A stretch of DNA of 64,000 bases from Saxidomus purpurata (Eukaryota; Mollusca; Bivalvia; Venerida; Veneridae), in the NCBI GenBank assembly GCA_022818135.1, contig JAFMSR010000012.1, positions 12,115,157 through 12,179,156 on the forward strand. Reading direction: 5' to 3'. Shown one piece after another: positions 51,796-64,000 of this stretch (positions are counted from its first letter, which is position 1; every line of letters begins with the position of its first letter). The notes under the pieces were generated by a model. The model had not been told where the DNA came from. It did not search any database and saw nothing but the letters and a program-made list of their open reading frames with translations. Position numbers and translations under genes: made by a program.

Positions 51796-53383
51796 TCTCT
51801 CGCCTGATGTAATTTTTATAAATAATTCCAAAATGGGGGTAGGATTATTAAAATTCCTATCACTTAATTACTTCATGGCATTTTCTTTTAGAATTTGTTT
51901 TTAAATCCTGGAAATGATACAGATTAAGAAAATATAAAGCCTATTATGATTTGAATTGGTGCCAATTAGGGTCCCACTACCTTAAGATATTCTTTTTTTC
52001 AACAGAGTAGTTGCTCTATTAAATGTTTAAAACAGCAGAATTCAAATATGAATTTATATTAAAGTAGTATTTACCGTTTCTGCTTTCAAAAATGAAGGTT
52101 GAGTTACATAAACAAGTTCCGTAATATTGGTTACAAGTCTTCTTACATTACTCGTAACAGCCTACAGTTTTCAGAATAACTTTTCGAGGCACCTGTTCGT
52201 TTTGTTTTGCTGACTTTATGTTTTCGACCTCTGATATTTTTCTACAGATTCTGTTAAATGATCTGTAACTTTGTTGTTTATGACTAATGTTTCGCATCCT
52301 AGTTTTGGCCAAAGTAATATTTCACGTTGCAAAATTGCACGTGTGCAAGATTAAACAGTAGCAATGAAGTATCGATTTCAATTACTATGGACATCCAATC
52401 GCATTGTCTTCAGGGGACACACAATGGAGTCAATTACTTTTCTAACTTTCTCGTCTAATCAGATTTGGTATAGACGTAGGGACTGTTTCAATAGAGTTAT
52501 ACTTATGTCAAGATAACTATACACGCACACTTTCGAAGACTCCTTATGCAAGTACATCCAGTCTTTTGACAATATACACATATACCTGAAATATAAACAT
52601 TGCAAATGCTACAACCAAAGAATCTTTATAACAGTTATGTATATTCCCATTGAACATAGAGAAACTCAGTGAAAATCGTTTTTGACATGTTTTAGTGAAA
52701 CTTTCAGTTTGGCATATTTTAATTAATATTTTTCAATAGTAAAGCATATCTAAGCATTACTTACGCTTTCGAAGTCTTTACTGCATTTAAGCATTGTTCT
52801 TGACCAAATCCAAAATGGAAATTTTGAAGGGTAACATAACGTTATTGAAAGTAGTCCACTAAACTATGGGTCTCAACAAAACTCCTTTTGACACTTTATC
52901 GAATAGGTGTTTGACTTATAAAATATACTTGATAATGAAGAAATCGAAAATTGGGAATGTCAGATATAGAGTAAATTATTGGAACCTCAAGACAATACAC
53001 AGATACAAATTATCACGTTGTGGCATGCGAAAATAAAAACTCGAAGACTTTCGTCACACGAACTTCTTTAAAGCTGCTCTCTCTCAGTTAACGTTGATTT
53101 TTTTTTAAATTGACAAACTTATAAATATATATAACTAAATGCTAGACTCAAAGTATAAGCAAAAATCTAGGTAGGAAATTGCAGAAATCGATTGAAAATG
53201 TCGGTTACTGTACACCGCTACACGATATGCTTATATTGGACTTTCAAACGCGTTTGCAAATTGGTAGCGTATTATTTGAATTTAGAGATAAACGTGACAC
53301 GAATTTTTACTGAAGCCTTTTTATATGACTATATGTTTTACCAAAATCTGAGAGCGAGCAGCTTTAGGTAATAGTAAGAGGCT
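51796..53383. other. gene-free AT-rich stretch
   Basis: No supported gene or repeat. The only local feature noted is a small palindromic stretch, TTGCAAAATTGCACGTGTGCAA, near 52328-52349. Confidence 0.45.
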
Positions 53384-53472
53384 AAATAGAGAAATTTATA
53401 CAATATAGAAACCCAAAGGATGGAGCGCTAACGACCGAATTGGTTTCTATGATGTATAAATTTCTCTATTTT
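53384..53472. mobile_element. fold-back hairpin
   Basis: AAATAGAGAAATTTATACA...TAGAAACC at the left pairs with GGTTTCTA...TGTATAAATTTCTCTATTT at the right. The loop is about 30 bp. It may be one end of a larger element that includes the tandem repeat at 53523. Confidence 0.8.
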
Positions 53473-53522
53473 TGCCTGTAACTGACTCAGTGTTTTCCCT
53501 ACATTTAGTCTTTATTTACTAC

Positions 53523-53765
53523 ATTTTATGACGTCATGCGCAAACAGGTCTATAGAGTCTCGCTCTATCAAAAAAGAGTGATACATAGAATAACCTGTCA
53601 GAAGTTTATGGCAAACAGACATGGAACATTTTTAATTTTTAGATATTTTATGACGTCATGCGCAAACAGGTCTATAGAGTCCGCCATCAAAAAGGTGTAC
53701 ATAGAAAAACGTTAAGAAGTTTTTGGGAAACAAAAAGGGAACATTTTATTCATCGCACAGAAATG
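53523..53765. repeat. two-copy tandem repeat, unit about 122 bp
   Basis: ATTTTATGACGTCATGCGCA starts at 53523 and again at 53645. Both copies run through AACAGGTCTATAGAGTC to GGAACATTTT with a few indels. Each starts with a TGACGTCA palindrome. Confidence 0.8.
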
Positions 53766-53869
53766 TAGGGCAAACACTAAACAGTTTGTTAACTCTAAAT
53801 AATTTAAGATGATTCCTCGTATAGACAATATCGCAAAAAGTAATAACTCTATTAAACACCAAAGAGAGC

Positions 53870-54225
53870 TGTGAACTTGTGAAATTATTAACTTGGGGAA
53901 ATCGCTCATAAAATGTCTGTAAGTTTTACGCTGATAATCTAAACACGAAAAGCGTGCTAATAATAAAGATCAAATGCAGTTTTGTGTTATAGTCCCGCCA
54001 TCTAAATAACTCCCCCGACATATATAAATGTTTCAATGCTTAAGCATGTAATTAACGAAGAGACCGCATTGATTTGTAAGACGAAAATAGGACTTCATAG
54101 GCTCTTGGCATGAGACGTACTTGTAAATTATGTATCGTAACAAATCTTAATGCGAATAGACAAATCGAAAAAACAGTGTGCACCAGGAGTGTCTTTATGT
54201 CTTTAAATTTGGTTATGTACCACCT
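53870..54225. repeat. short ancient duplication, unit E-prime (partner of 46980-47310)
   Basis: It aligns in the same orientation with 46980-47310 over about 300 bp. Only the part around GTGTGCACCAGGAGTG is strongly similar. No gene is involved. Confidence 0.6.
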
Positions 54226-55572
54226 GACGTGAATCGTCGCACTACATCAAAGTACTGAAATTACTGCTGTGCTTAAACTTAATGGTATGTTCTGATCTTC
54301 CGATAATTATTATACTACTTATTGACCTGCAAACATTTACACTTGAAACTAAAGCGTTATAAGCTATAATTCATATGATATCTAATCTGCATTATTTGTT
54401 TTCTTTTCGTTTAAATTATGTACAAGGGACGTATTACTCCTTCTTTTAAAACGAAACGTAGCTTTTATACCCGGTTATACCTAAAAGTAAGCTTACACGG
54501 ACATGTTTTTTCTATTTTAGACAATGTTTTAGGTAGATAACTATCTAAATTGAAAATAATGATTTTTAGTAACATGGCATGTTCAGATTTGTTTTTGCAG
54601 TTACCTTTTTTACTTTCGGCTTTGTCTTTGCAAATCCTATTTTGTACACAATTTTCAGCTAAATTGCTGAATGTCTTTCAAATGTAACATGTCATTTAAA
54701 AAAAAAAATTCAATCATTTTTCTCAATCGACCGATCTTCCAATTAACATGCAGGGTAACGCGTTGTTTGATATTTAGAGACTTACCTTTTTATCGTAACA
54801 ACCTGGGTTGGAACAAATTTGATATTTTTAACACCCTTAATCTCTCTCCATCGTTGTATTAAAACGACACAATAATCATATCAAAATACAATATATCAAA
54901 GTGATATTAGCTTGACAAATCAATCAATTTGATCGTCAAAAGAATCGACAAACTCTTTAATATGGTTCTTCTTAGATATGAACAAATGCAAATAATGACA
55001 TGCATGCAGGAAAATAGTTCAAACCATTTGAATTATGAGATTTCATTTGAGCGTTTCTGAGTTTTTGTCGATACTGGTTCATTGCAATAAATTACCAATT
55101 TTTTTACAGCCAAGCAATAAAACACATTTAATAGTTTAAGCGAATTGGCAAATAACTCATCTTAAATTTGAACATCTATCATTTAATGCTTATAAATCCA
55201 AGAAATCCTGTTCATAATAAGCATTTTTCTTTAGAAACAAAACAGTTTTTTAAAATTCATTCTGCATGACTAACTTTAGTTTGATTCTTCTTTTATTTCA
55301 AAGATGTTTTTATTTTTCATTATTCTTTTTCTGACTCACAAGTTAAATTGCGTTAACTGTTGTAACTTTTCAACGTTCAAAGTGGTATTGCGTTGGGGCG
55401 TTCTACAAGCTTGCAGAGAAATTCGTCCAATTCCCTGTTTTCTAGGAATAATTATAAAAATATATTATTACAATCTAACGCCAAGCGTTTAGAAACACGA
55501 TCATTTGAGTGACGATTAAACTTATCACCAACATTTACATTTATATTTCATAATTTTAATGATAAATACGGA
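54226..55572. other. gene-free AT-rich stretch
   Basis: Nothing recognisable. Frames at 54671-54862 and 55304-55492 are hydrophobic and low in complexity, as expected by chance in T-rich DNA. Confidence 0.45.
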
Positions 55573-55693
55573 ATATTATAACAGTCGGTTGATCTGCGGC
55601 GTCGTATCTTTTTGAGTTGGCTGTGTAGTGTGATCCTGATCTATGCAGCCAACGAGAAAGATACACACGCAGATCAACCGACTGTTATAATAT
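55573..55693. mobile_element. fold-back hairpin element
   Basis: ATATTATAACAGTCGGTTGA and its exact complement TCAACCGACTGTTATAATAT frame a 121-bp unit. The pairing continues inside through AAGATAC and GTATCTT, and through GTTGGCTG and CAGCCAAC. Confidence 0.85.
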
Positions 55694-55860
55694 ACCTTTT
55701 ATTATATATCTTTTACCGAATATCATATGTTTACTTTTATATAAACATTAATTTTTGTCATTAACGGCAAAAATCAACATAACGCGCTATTTCGTGTCAC
55801 GTTTTATATGACGTCGATGACGTCACTTCCTTCTTCCGTGTATAAACAAACAAAATTAAT

Positions 55861-56260
55861 AAAAAAAAAAAAAAAAAAAAAATCTTTATTTCATGAAGGT
55901 AGCATATTAAGACAAGAAAAAATCAACCTATTTACAATATGGCCTTCAAAGAAAAAAAAAAGAAGAAGCAAATAATCAAGAAAAAATACAAAAATCACAT
56001 GAAAATAAATTTACGAAAACTATCGTACTACAAAATCAAATCATATTCAGTCTTCCATATACGTACTTGGCAGGCACCGACGCTATGAACAAACTGAGAT
56101 TAAGAAGGTACTTTTTAAAGTTGATTTGAATGCATGAACTGTGGATTTATTTTTCACAATATCTGAAAGATCATTCCAAACTTCCGTTAACATGAATGTC
56201 TGTTTCAGAAAGTTTGTTTTTGGCCTAGGATGTACTAAATAAAAAGTAAATGCAAAATGT
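55861..56260 (-). mobile_element. 5'-truncated LINE (non-LTR retrotransposon) end
   Basis: On the minus strand, from about 56250 to a stop at 56083-56085, the frame reads a peptide containing LVHPRPKTNFLK, TEVWNDL and TVHAFKSTLK. The WND/NxL core and following FK-L pattern are typical of the extreme C-terminus of LINE reverse-transcriptase proteins. An AT-rich 3' region of about 200 bp follows and ends in AATAAAGA plus a 22-nt T tract on that strand (A tract 55861-55882 on +). A stop codon just upstream shows that the copy is dead. Family not assigned. Confidence 0.6.
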
Positions 56261-59200
56261 TAATCATCTTTCTGGTTTATTTAATGAGAAAAAGACGTTG
56301 TATTCATTTGTCTTCAAATGTGACATTTAAAAAATGTGACGACAATGAAACTATACTTATTTTACTGCATCAATGTGGATCTATTTTTCAACGTATAGCG
56401 TAGGAATATGATATGAACATGCATTTGTGTACAACTTACACGGTGGACAGATAAGATACGGCTTAATCCATCTGATACGGACAATTTGATAAGGGATGTT
56501 GTATTTTACTGCACAAATACTAAGGAAAATTTAGATAAACATTAGTCGGTATATAATAAAAGATAGTATATGAATTCTGTGTTGAATCAAAACACATCAG
56601 TAATACATACAAGTAACAATAAAGAATGCAACAATCATTGTTTTGAATGTAGTCGCTCCAATTATTAACAATTTTCAATAATACATAAAAGGCTATTTAA
56701 AATATAAAATAACAAAAATGTATATTCTGTTGGGATAGTTGGTATAATAGAGCTTTGAATAAAGCTTTTCTTTCAATCAACATACTGTAATAAAACAGTT
56801 CGAGGCAGAAAAGTGAGTAGCTATTTCCATATCCCCACAATCTATATTATTTTACCTTTAAGTTATCACATCGCTTTCTACCTTCCAAACTTGTTGGTGT
56901 CCGTTTCTAAATAACATATTTTAGCATTCCATTTTAAATACTTTCCTACTAAGTGTTTCGTTTTATGCTAGACTCCTTTAGCAATTTTAAGATTAACTCT
57001 GGTTTGCGTCTGGTTCTAAATTGTTCTTTATTATTCCTCCTTTTTTCTGTTTTACTGTACTACAGTATTTATTGTCTCCCTATTTACCATAATTCTTATA
57101 TTCTTGTTTCAGTTTTAGAAGTGACTTCTTAAGATATCCTATATAAACCAACCACTGAACGTCCTTTTTCGATAATAGAGCTACTACGTCTGTTACTTTT
57201 TACGCTTGCATTTTCAGTTACCTTCAACTTTATCGACCGTTGTATATTCATTCTTCTTCCGTCGTCGTTGGCATTTTGCAACACCTCTAGGAAACCACTT
57301 GGCATATTTTAAATCAAATAATAAATGTCATTCTCGTTCGTGTTGCACCAACACAGGTTCAAAGAAATTTATTTCATGTACATGAATGAGTTTGAATGTC
57401 ATGGTACCCGAAATGGAAAAATTAAAACTCTTGTTCTTAACTTAAAAAATACAGAACTAAAATCATTGGTACGAATCATAATTCTGTGCTCATCTATCGA
57501 GGGTTTTTGTCATATCCCATATCATCAGGGTTAAACTGACGCCTGTGAGTATCCTGTCTCACAAACCGAAACTACCAAGTGCTTAAGTTTTTGATATTTG
57601 ACATGTAGCATCGTGCAGTGGTGTTCTCCCATATTTGAAAAGGAATGACCCTTAGGTCAAAGTTGGTTACTTAGGTCTTTTGTTCAACATGCATTCTTGT
57701 AATGAACAAGGTTTAATGACTTAATTTATTTGGAAATTTTAAGTAATCGGATTCACCAACACATCGTTCTCAAAGGCACTATGAGTTTTGATTCATTTTC
57801 AACTCTGTATATTCTGGTAATTCTAGACCATTGGTACACAATATCAAAGATCTGTTCCTTTAATATTGTATTGATTTAAAAACTGTTCAAATATCTTTAT
57901 TTATCTTCTCATTTTGGGTGACTAGAGCATGTTACTGCCTATTGATGTTTGTGAATAATATTGAGTTCCACGACCCGTTTCCTGCAAGAAAGTCCTATTC
58001 TGTTTTCAGAAATGAAAGATCGTGAAGTTTTCATTTATTACTTTTATATGCTTTAAATATTGCAAAAACAATCATACTTTTATCTCGTACTTTGTAGCTA
58101 TAATTTCTTCAAAAATAATCAGCACTGTTTCCGGGTTGGAAAATTCACTTTGTTAAATCTTATTTACTTCAGCTATAAGAATACGAAGCATTTACACGAG
58201 AGAAATACGCCACAACCGCGTGCTTTAACTTGCACTCCTACATGAATAATTGATCATGTTCGAACATTTTACAGAGAAGGTAGACAAATGAAAACAAATC
58301 TAATCCTCCTTTAGCAACAAGTGAAATACTATGAAAGCATGAAATAAACAGTTGGATAACTTCTGTTTTAATCGCTTGCACCAATACTCGGTGTGTAAAT
58401 GTGTGCAAAATAGTGGTCAAATATGAAAATAAAGTGACGATATGAACATAAAGAAAGGTTACTTTTAAATGGTTAATATCAAAACAAATGTATGTTCCCG
58501 GATTTGAAAGTTGGTGTATACTGACCTGTATTAAGTATCGGTTCGTGAATAACAATCTAACGTATAGAAATTTGTCAAATAAACTGAATTTAACAATGTG
58601 TGTTATAGTTTATCAAGAAAATGTTATACTTCCTCTGTTGTGGTAAACTAGATTAATAAGGTCAATTGAAATTTGTGTCTTACCGACGAAAGCGGAAACT
58701 CAATATAGTTATTCATGGTCCTTCCGCACATCTTACTCTTCGCATTTTCGGTTTTTGATTAATTTCACTTTATTTTGCAAAATCACAAGGATGTGTAGTG
58801 CATAACATGGCTGCTTTTTCAAGGTCAAAGTCATACATTTGGCTTGAGTGTTATATAGCAATTTTTCGTGGCCAGACTGAAACTTATAGACAAGTCAGCT
58901 TTTCACGACGTACCAGATGGCCCATACCGTAGATGTGCGTAAAGTTCCTTGACTTCATCAAATGTACAATATTGCATATATGTACATGCTTGGTTTACTT
59001 ATCTCTTTTTTCCTATTTTCTGCTGTATGATGGACTCGGCAATGCTTCTATTTTAAATGGTGATGAATCATGTTAAAAGAAATCAAGGAAAATGTACTTT
59101 GCAATGCGAGCGAACCAACCTCCAGGATTTGAAACAAGCAGCAAACTAAATTGTACTTCATGTAAGACTGATATATGCCTTTGCACGATGCAAAAATGTT

Positions 59201-61129
59201 TTTGTTTGTTTGCAAAAATACCATAGTTTTAAAAGATTAAAACGATCTGTCTTAAGAAAACTTACTATTTGTTTTCTTTTCTTCAGTAATGAAATGATGA
59301 AGTATCGGAATAATAGTATGCAAGTGTGGATTTCAGTTTCATTTTCTTGAGAAATTTCCACTGTGATTTGATGCTAACATTCAATTGTTTTGCACTACTA
59401 GACTGAGCGTTCTTCGATTTCCAGTAAACATTATTTAGTTCTGTGTATTAAATCATTAGAAAGTTTATGGTGTTGTCTGGAAAACGTGCACATTATTTTT
59501 TGGGAATGATGTTACAGACTTGATAATTAGTATGCAGACCGGCCAACGGCATGATCAGCAAACCTAAAAGTATAGTATGCATGGTATATTCAACGATAAA
59601 TAGAAAAGGAAATTGCCTTACAGTCAGTATCCGATTATTTTAGCTTGCTAAATGTATTTCCACGTCAAGACGCAAGCAGTTGATTCTCGTTCTGCATCCA
59701 AATCGTTTTTTTAAAACAGAAGAGCCAATAGGAGATATTATTGTGTAATCAAATCTAAGATATTTTAAAGAAAATGGTTGCCCACAGGCCTTGTTAAGAA
59801 TTTTGAGAACTTATAAGCAGACATTCCAGATTCATCTAGATTAAGACACGATCCTTTGACTTAAGGACATGCTATCAAAGAAGAAATCCCCAATCCTATT
59901 TTAAAATTATTAACTAGACTAACACTTCAAAATTCAACATATCTTTATCGATTCGCTGTGTTTCATTTATGCCTGTAAATGAATTGAAAACTTATTGGGA
60001 ATCGGAGAAACCTGATTTTAACAGAAGGGTTATAATGAACATTGTTCAATTTACATTTCATTACATTTTCTGTTTTGCTGTTAAACATGAAATGATATTT
60101 GTATCGTAAAGTACATCTTACATATGTAATATGAAATACCGTCAAGTATTTTTCATAGGTAGATCTGATCTGTCTTCTTATATTGTAAAATCAAATGTGA
60201 AGGAATTAAACCACTAGCGAAGGGCGTTGTAACATATCAAGTAGCTAAACAATGGGATATGGTATTTCAGTCAATCACCAACAAATGGCCTAAATAATTT
60301 TCATTTAATTTCATTTGAATCAACTTCATCCGATACTGCTTTCAATTCACACGGTCTCTCTGAATTGGTAAATTCATCCGTTCGTGAGAAGACTTGTGAG
60401 ATCTGTTTGATGTTAACATGTTTGTAAGTGTTTTTGGACATTTTATAGTAATGAGAATTAATAGTCATTAAGGTGATGAAAATTGATTTATCTAAAATAT
60501 AATAAACATATCTGCTGTAATGAATACCCTGTTAATGTCTGGCCCTTTCAGCTTTGCGCTTGTCAATGCCAATTTTCCCTACAACATCTTTATCTATCTG
60601 CAACTAGTTTGATATGAAAACCAACAATATTTACCCTAGTTATTGAATACTGTGAAATGTCCATACTTTTGATAAGTACGCCAACGCATTCTTGAGTATA
60701 TTGACAAAAACCGTAAACAAATAACAGACTGGTTTCAGCATTTGTTGTTCATGTGGGAAATTAGCATTTGCTTTGACAGCAAAACGTCTTCAACAATTTA
60801 ATGACTATCAGGTCGAACATCAGCTATTACTTTGTACGAATTTTTAGAGGATTTCGTTTCCATTAAATTTTATGACAAAAACCAAGGGAAATTGGTCGAT
60901 TGTTGGATGCTATGCTCGTTCTCCGAGACAGACAAATCGGTGCGCACATGTTTTAAATCTCTGTAGTAAGTGGATAAAGCTTGTGGCTTGGAATGTAGTT
61001 AGTTACTTTTCATACATTCATAAGTGCGTTTCAAGCTTTTTGAGACCAGAATAAGTTATTCATAGATAATTGTTTCCAACTACCACGACTATATCTAAGA
61101 AGGTCTTGAATTGCCTGATTCAGAATAAC
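56261..61129. other. gene-free upstream region of the channel gene
   Basis: No exon, repeat or element could be supported. It may hold the promoter and first non-coding exon of the gene at 61158, but nothing in the sequence fixes their place. A 60-codon ATG frame at 60872-61054 is unrecognised and separated from the channel frame by stops. Confidence 0.45.
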
Positions 61130-61157
61130 TTGATTGTTACTATATTTTCAGAACAAA
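61130..61157 (+). promoter_or_regulatory. putative 3' splice acceptor and start context of the channel gene
   Basis: The pyrimidine-rich TTGTTACTATATTTTCAG ends at 61151 and fits an intron end. The next six bases, AACAAA, lead straight into ATG, with A at -3. If used, the coding exon starts at 61152 and a non-coding 5' exon lies upstream. The frame stays open for eight codons upstream of this ATG but only from a TTG, so 61158 is the best start. Confidence 0.6.
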
Positions 61158-62561
61158 ATGAGTGGCAGCACAGTAGTTGAGGATCCAGGCATCCCTTTGG
61201 TGGGGAAGGCGAACGGAAGGTTTCGTAGATATGTTGGAAGCGAAGATGAAAATATTAGCGGAACACCTCCAATGGAGCCTGATGTAGCCCATGATTCTTC
61301 AGCGTTCGGTGTAACCAATCGCTATGACAACATTGGCTATAAGCTTGGGCGAAGAAAGCAGCTAATAAATCGTAGGCGCATGATTGTAAACATCGAGTTT
61401 GCCATGGCAATGATTGGTATTGGTCTAATGCTGGTGGAAACAGAATGTTTTATACGTGGTGTCTTCACGAAAACGGATGCTGGCTCGATAATCATAAAAT
61501 CTTTTATATCCTTGTCAACCCTAATCCTTTTGAGTGCAATTCTAATGTATCATGCGACGGGCGTTCTGATTCAAATGGCAGATAATAGTTGGGAGGACTG
61601 GAGATTGGCTATGCATTTCCCATTGTCATATCTTAAAATTTTGCTGGAGTTACTAGTGTGTAGCATTCATCCTTTTCCTGGTGACGTCAGAGTTCCAGCA
61701 TATGGAGTTGATGGAAAATATCGCATGGTTTCCCTAGACGCCATATTTTCTATACTAATGCTCGCACGACTATATTTAATTGGCAAATTCACCGTCGTTC
61801 ACCATCGTCTCTTGACAGATACATCAACTCAAAGTCTCGGAGCGCTAAACAAAGTGAAAATAAACACGGTTTTTGTTTTCAAGGCTCTCATGTCTACAAT
61901 GCCTGGAACTATGCTTGTTTCTCTAATGCTTGCTATATTAATAATAGGCAGTTGGGCATTGAGAACCTGTGAAATCTATTACCATCCTGGCTCGCCTGAA
62001 AGTAGCTACTTAAATTCAATGTGGCTGATCGCAATTACCTTTCTGACGATAGGGTATGGTGATTTCACACCTAGCACGTATTGTGGTCGATTTGTTTCGG
62101 TACTTACAGGATTAATGGGTGTAGGAACGACCGCTCTGCTTGTAGCTGTTTTAGCTTCCAAACTAGAACAAACAAGACCAGAAAAATACGTTCATAATTT
62201 TGTAACACGTGTCCAACTCGACAAAATAAGGAAAAATGCTGCTTCTGACGTCATCAAATACGCATTAAGCCTGTGGCGAATGAAACGGCAAGGCATTTCT
62301 GGTGGAAACCGAAGAAATCGTTTATACGGAAAACTATTACAAGCTATATATAAAATGAGGGAGGCAAAAAATGAGAAAATTTCTATCGGTGAAAGTTCTG
62401 TGGGAATAGTCGAGGTTTCAAAATCAATTAATGACGTTTTTGAAATCGTTGAACAATTGCAAGAAGAACAAACAACTTTGCAAACTAGAGTGATTGATAT
62501 AGAAGAAAAGGTTTCAAATATTGATAAGAAGTTAGATCGTTTAATATCGAGAGATCGATAA
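61158..62561 (+). CDS. SK/KCNN-type small-conductance calcium-activated potassium channel
   Basis: This predicted 467-residue plasma-membrane K+ channel would be opened by Ca2+ through bound calmodulin and would damp excitability, as known for the SK family. Seen in order: a short N-terminus ending NIGYKLGRRK (58-67), S1 about 76-96, S2 about 113-131 with LSTLILL, S3 about 156-172 running into CSIHPFPG, S4 about 192-212 (LMLARLYLIG), LLTDTSTQSLGALNKV (218-233), S5 about 247-268, pore helix and filter TFLTIGYGD (294-302), and S6 about 311-333. Next come the calmodulin-binding region from about 340 (VHNF, KNAASDV) to 405 and a coiled coil about 420-465. R401 and K404 match the Arg/Lys pair needed for calmodulin contact in rat SK2. 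It is shorter than vertebrate SK proteins (over 500 residues). The whole frame is one exon, unlike the multi-exon vertebrate genes, which suggests an old retrocopy or lineage-specific intron loss. No frame break is seen. The exact subtype cannot be assigned. Confidence 0.95.
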   Translation: MSGSTVVEDPGIPLVGKANGRFRRYVGSEDENISGTPPMEPDVAHDSSAFGVTNRYDNIGYKLGRRKQLINRRRMIVNIEFAMAMIGIGLMLVETECFIRGVFTKTDAGSIIIKSFISLSTLILLSAILMYHATGVLIQMADNSWEDWRLAMHFPLSYLKILLELLVCSIHPFPGDVRVPAYGVDGKYRMVSLDAIFSILMLARLYLIGKFTVVHHRLLTDTSTQSLGALNKVKINTVFVFKALMSTMPGTMLVSLMLAILIIGSWALRTCEIYYHPGSPESSYLNSMWLIAITFLTIGYGDFTPSTYCGRFVSVLTGLMGVGTTALLVAVLASKLEQTRPEKYVHNFVTRVQLDKIRKNAASDVIKYALSLWRMKRQGISGGNRRNRLYGKLLQAIYKMREAKNEKISIGESSVGIVEVSKSINDVFEIVEQLQEEQTTLQTRVIDIEEKVSNIDKKLDRLISRDR

Positions 62562-64000
62562 AAACATGCAATGCCTCAAGCTGCAACATATGACGATGTA
62601 AACGATTTGACTCCGCAGCGACTACAGCCAAAATATGAAGACAAATTTAGAAGCCAAATTTACGTGATATGTCTGTACTGCATAAAAATGTTGTAGACGT
62701 AGTGTAGATACGGTTCTGGGATATTTGAACACATTCCATGTTTGCTGAATCTTTCTCAAAGTATCATTTAGAATATGGACATACGGAAACTATACCGAGA
62801 CGTTAAATACACGTGAATATTTGAAATGAGGAAAAAAGGTTTAAGTTTTATTTTATCTATATAAACTATACATTTCAATTAAAGCGGGAGAAAAGCACAC
62901 TATACTTTGATTAAAATTTACGCAATTTCTATATTACATTGTAATAGAGAGCAATCTTGTGAGATCAAACGCGATCGGGTGCGCGTTGCGACCACTTTAA
63001 CTTCATTTTTACTGCAATCATTACTATGCATAGATGTATGTTAAATAGTCAACAAAAATGTGTTTGTATAAGGTGATCGATTAACTTCCCTTAAATCCTT
63101 GTTTAAAGTTACAATACTGTTCAATTAGCCATATTGCATTATTCTGAAGTAAGCTACTAACGTCTTGACTAAAGAGGCACACCCTACAACTTAAAAACTG
63201 TAGTATGCTAATGGAAAATATTATTTCCGAAACCTTATAGAAAAAAGCAGAAGTATCCGGTAAAACGAATCGGACAATACGTGTTGTAGTGCCGCTAAAC
63301 CTTCATAACATAGTTAGTTTTATTTTATGTGGTTGATAACATTTTATTATAAAAGGTCATTGTATTTTGTGTCGAAACGATACGATTCTTGATATATATT
63401 CTTCTTGAAAAATGCATTTATTTATAGTTTTACTTACAGTTAGCCAATTTTCATGATTTTGAGAAAATTACCTGCCCCTTTAAAATGTTCTATACTGAGT
63501 TATCTTTCTTGTAATTAGAATTGAAACAGTTACTTAAAGAAAAGATGCAATACCGGTTTCAACAAGGATAGTGACAATAACTGATTTTAGCAATATTTAA
63601 TCAAAATTAAACTGATTATACAGATTTATTTAATCGAGGTATAACATTGGTATTTTTTTCCTTGTAGCGTAACTATTAATGGTAAAAAGTTTTGATCTTG
63701 TAATTTATGTGACGGGTATCACTTTAAATTAATCTTTAGGTTTTGAATTCGTATTTCAAATGAACGGCTTTTGAATTTGTAAATTGTATAATGCATTCAG
63801 TATTTCTCATACGATGTAACGTCATGGTGTAACCTGGTATCATATGAACGGAAAATGTTGACAAGATAGGGTTTACATTTTATTTTCAAATAATGTCAGA
63901 CTCTAGTAAATTATTCAAAGGTATACGAGTAGAACACAGTAACGCAAGTACTAGTAAGGAAAACTACCATATATTCACAAATGTAGTTAGTATTGTGAAG
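62562..64000. other. downstream region of the channel gene
   Basis: It probably contains the 3' UTR. ATTAAA-type polyadenylation hexamers occur near 62878 and 62909, but no AATAAA or downstream element singles out one site. No further gene is seen before the window ends. Confidence 0.4.

Noticed and set aside
60872..61054. ATG frame of 60 codons just upstream of the channel gene as a coding first exon
   Set aside because: No suitable in-frame donor or SK-like N-terminal sequence could be identified.
61134..61157. Extension of the channel protein by eight residues at its N-terminus
   Set aside because: The extension begins at TTG and crosses a strong splice-acceptor sequence, so the ATG at 61158 is preferred.

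Overview
The window looks like AT-rich, gene-poor nuclear DNA of a bivalve mollusc. The placement rests on its interspersed repeats: a tRNA-derived SINE with a body seen in many bivalve genomes (15180-15376), a long element framed by the inverted motif AGCTCGTCTGATT (50725-51795), an ACAAGAGGGC-type repeat (18493-18830) and a tandem repeat rich in AAGGTCA (12885-13660). These family assignments come from memory of bivalve sequence and were not searched. I see no rRNA, no CRISPR array, no operon and no prokaryotic gene organisation.

Only one protein-coding gene is convincing: an uninterrupted 467-codon reading frame at 61158-62561 (+) for a small-conductance Ca2+-activated K+ (SK/KCNN-type) channel. 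It has six membrane segments, a TIGYGD selectivity filter, a calmodulin-binding region and a C-terminal coiled coil. A good splice acceptor lies just before its ATG, so a non-coding 5' exon probably lies upstream. The other reading frames are short, and most do not begin with ATG.

The other 60 kb is not featureless. Comparing the sequence with itself shows at least four pairs of old, diverged, head-to-tail duplications: about 480-7110 with 7200-11900; 13940-21300 with 22930-30500; 31380-33620 with 35700-38960; and a short pair, 46980-47310 with 53870-54225. The first two pairs, six half-units in all, share one core of about 180 bp (485, 4750, 7228, 10866, 17132 and 24468). One 148-bp block (18284-18431 and 26699-26846) is about 89% identical between copies, while neighbouring aligned sequence is visibly more diverged. 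It is the best candidate for a conserved functional non-coding element.

Younger insertions sit in and between the duplications. They include two near-identical TIR elements (28374-28799 and 34110-34512), a MITE with nested palindromes (22123-22404), several fold-back hairpins (22532, 47829, 53384, 55573), a TIR element at 41896-42151, a 5'-truncated LINE end on the minus strand (55861-56260), two SINE-like copies, a tRNA-like pseudogene and several minisatellites. One possible reading is a large upstream or regulatory region of a channel gene that grew by tandem duplication; the sequence alone does not prove that link.
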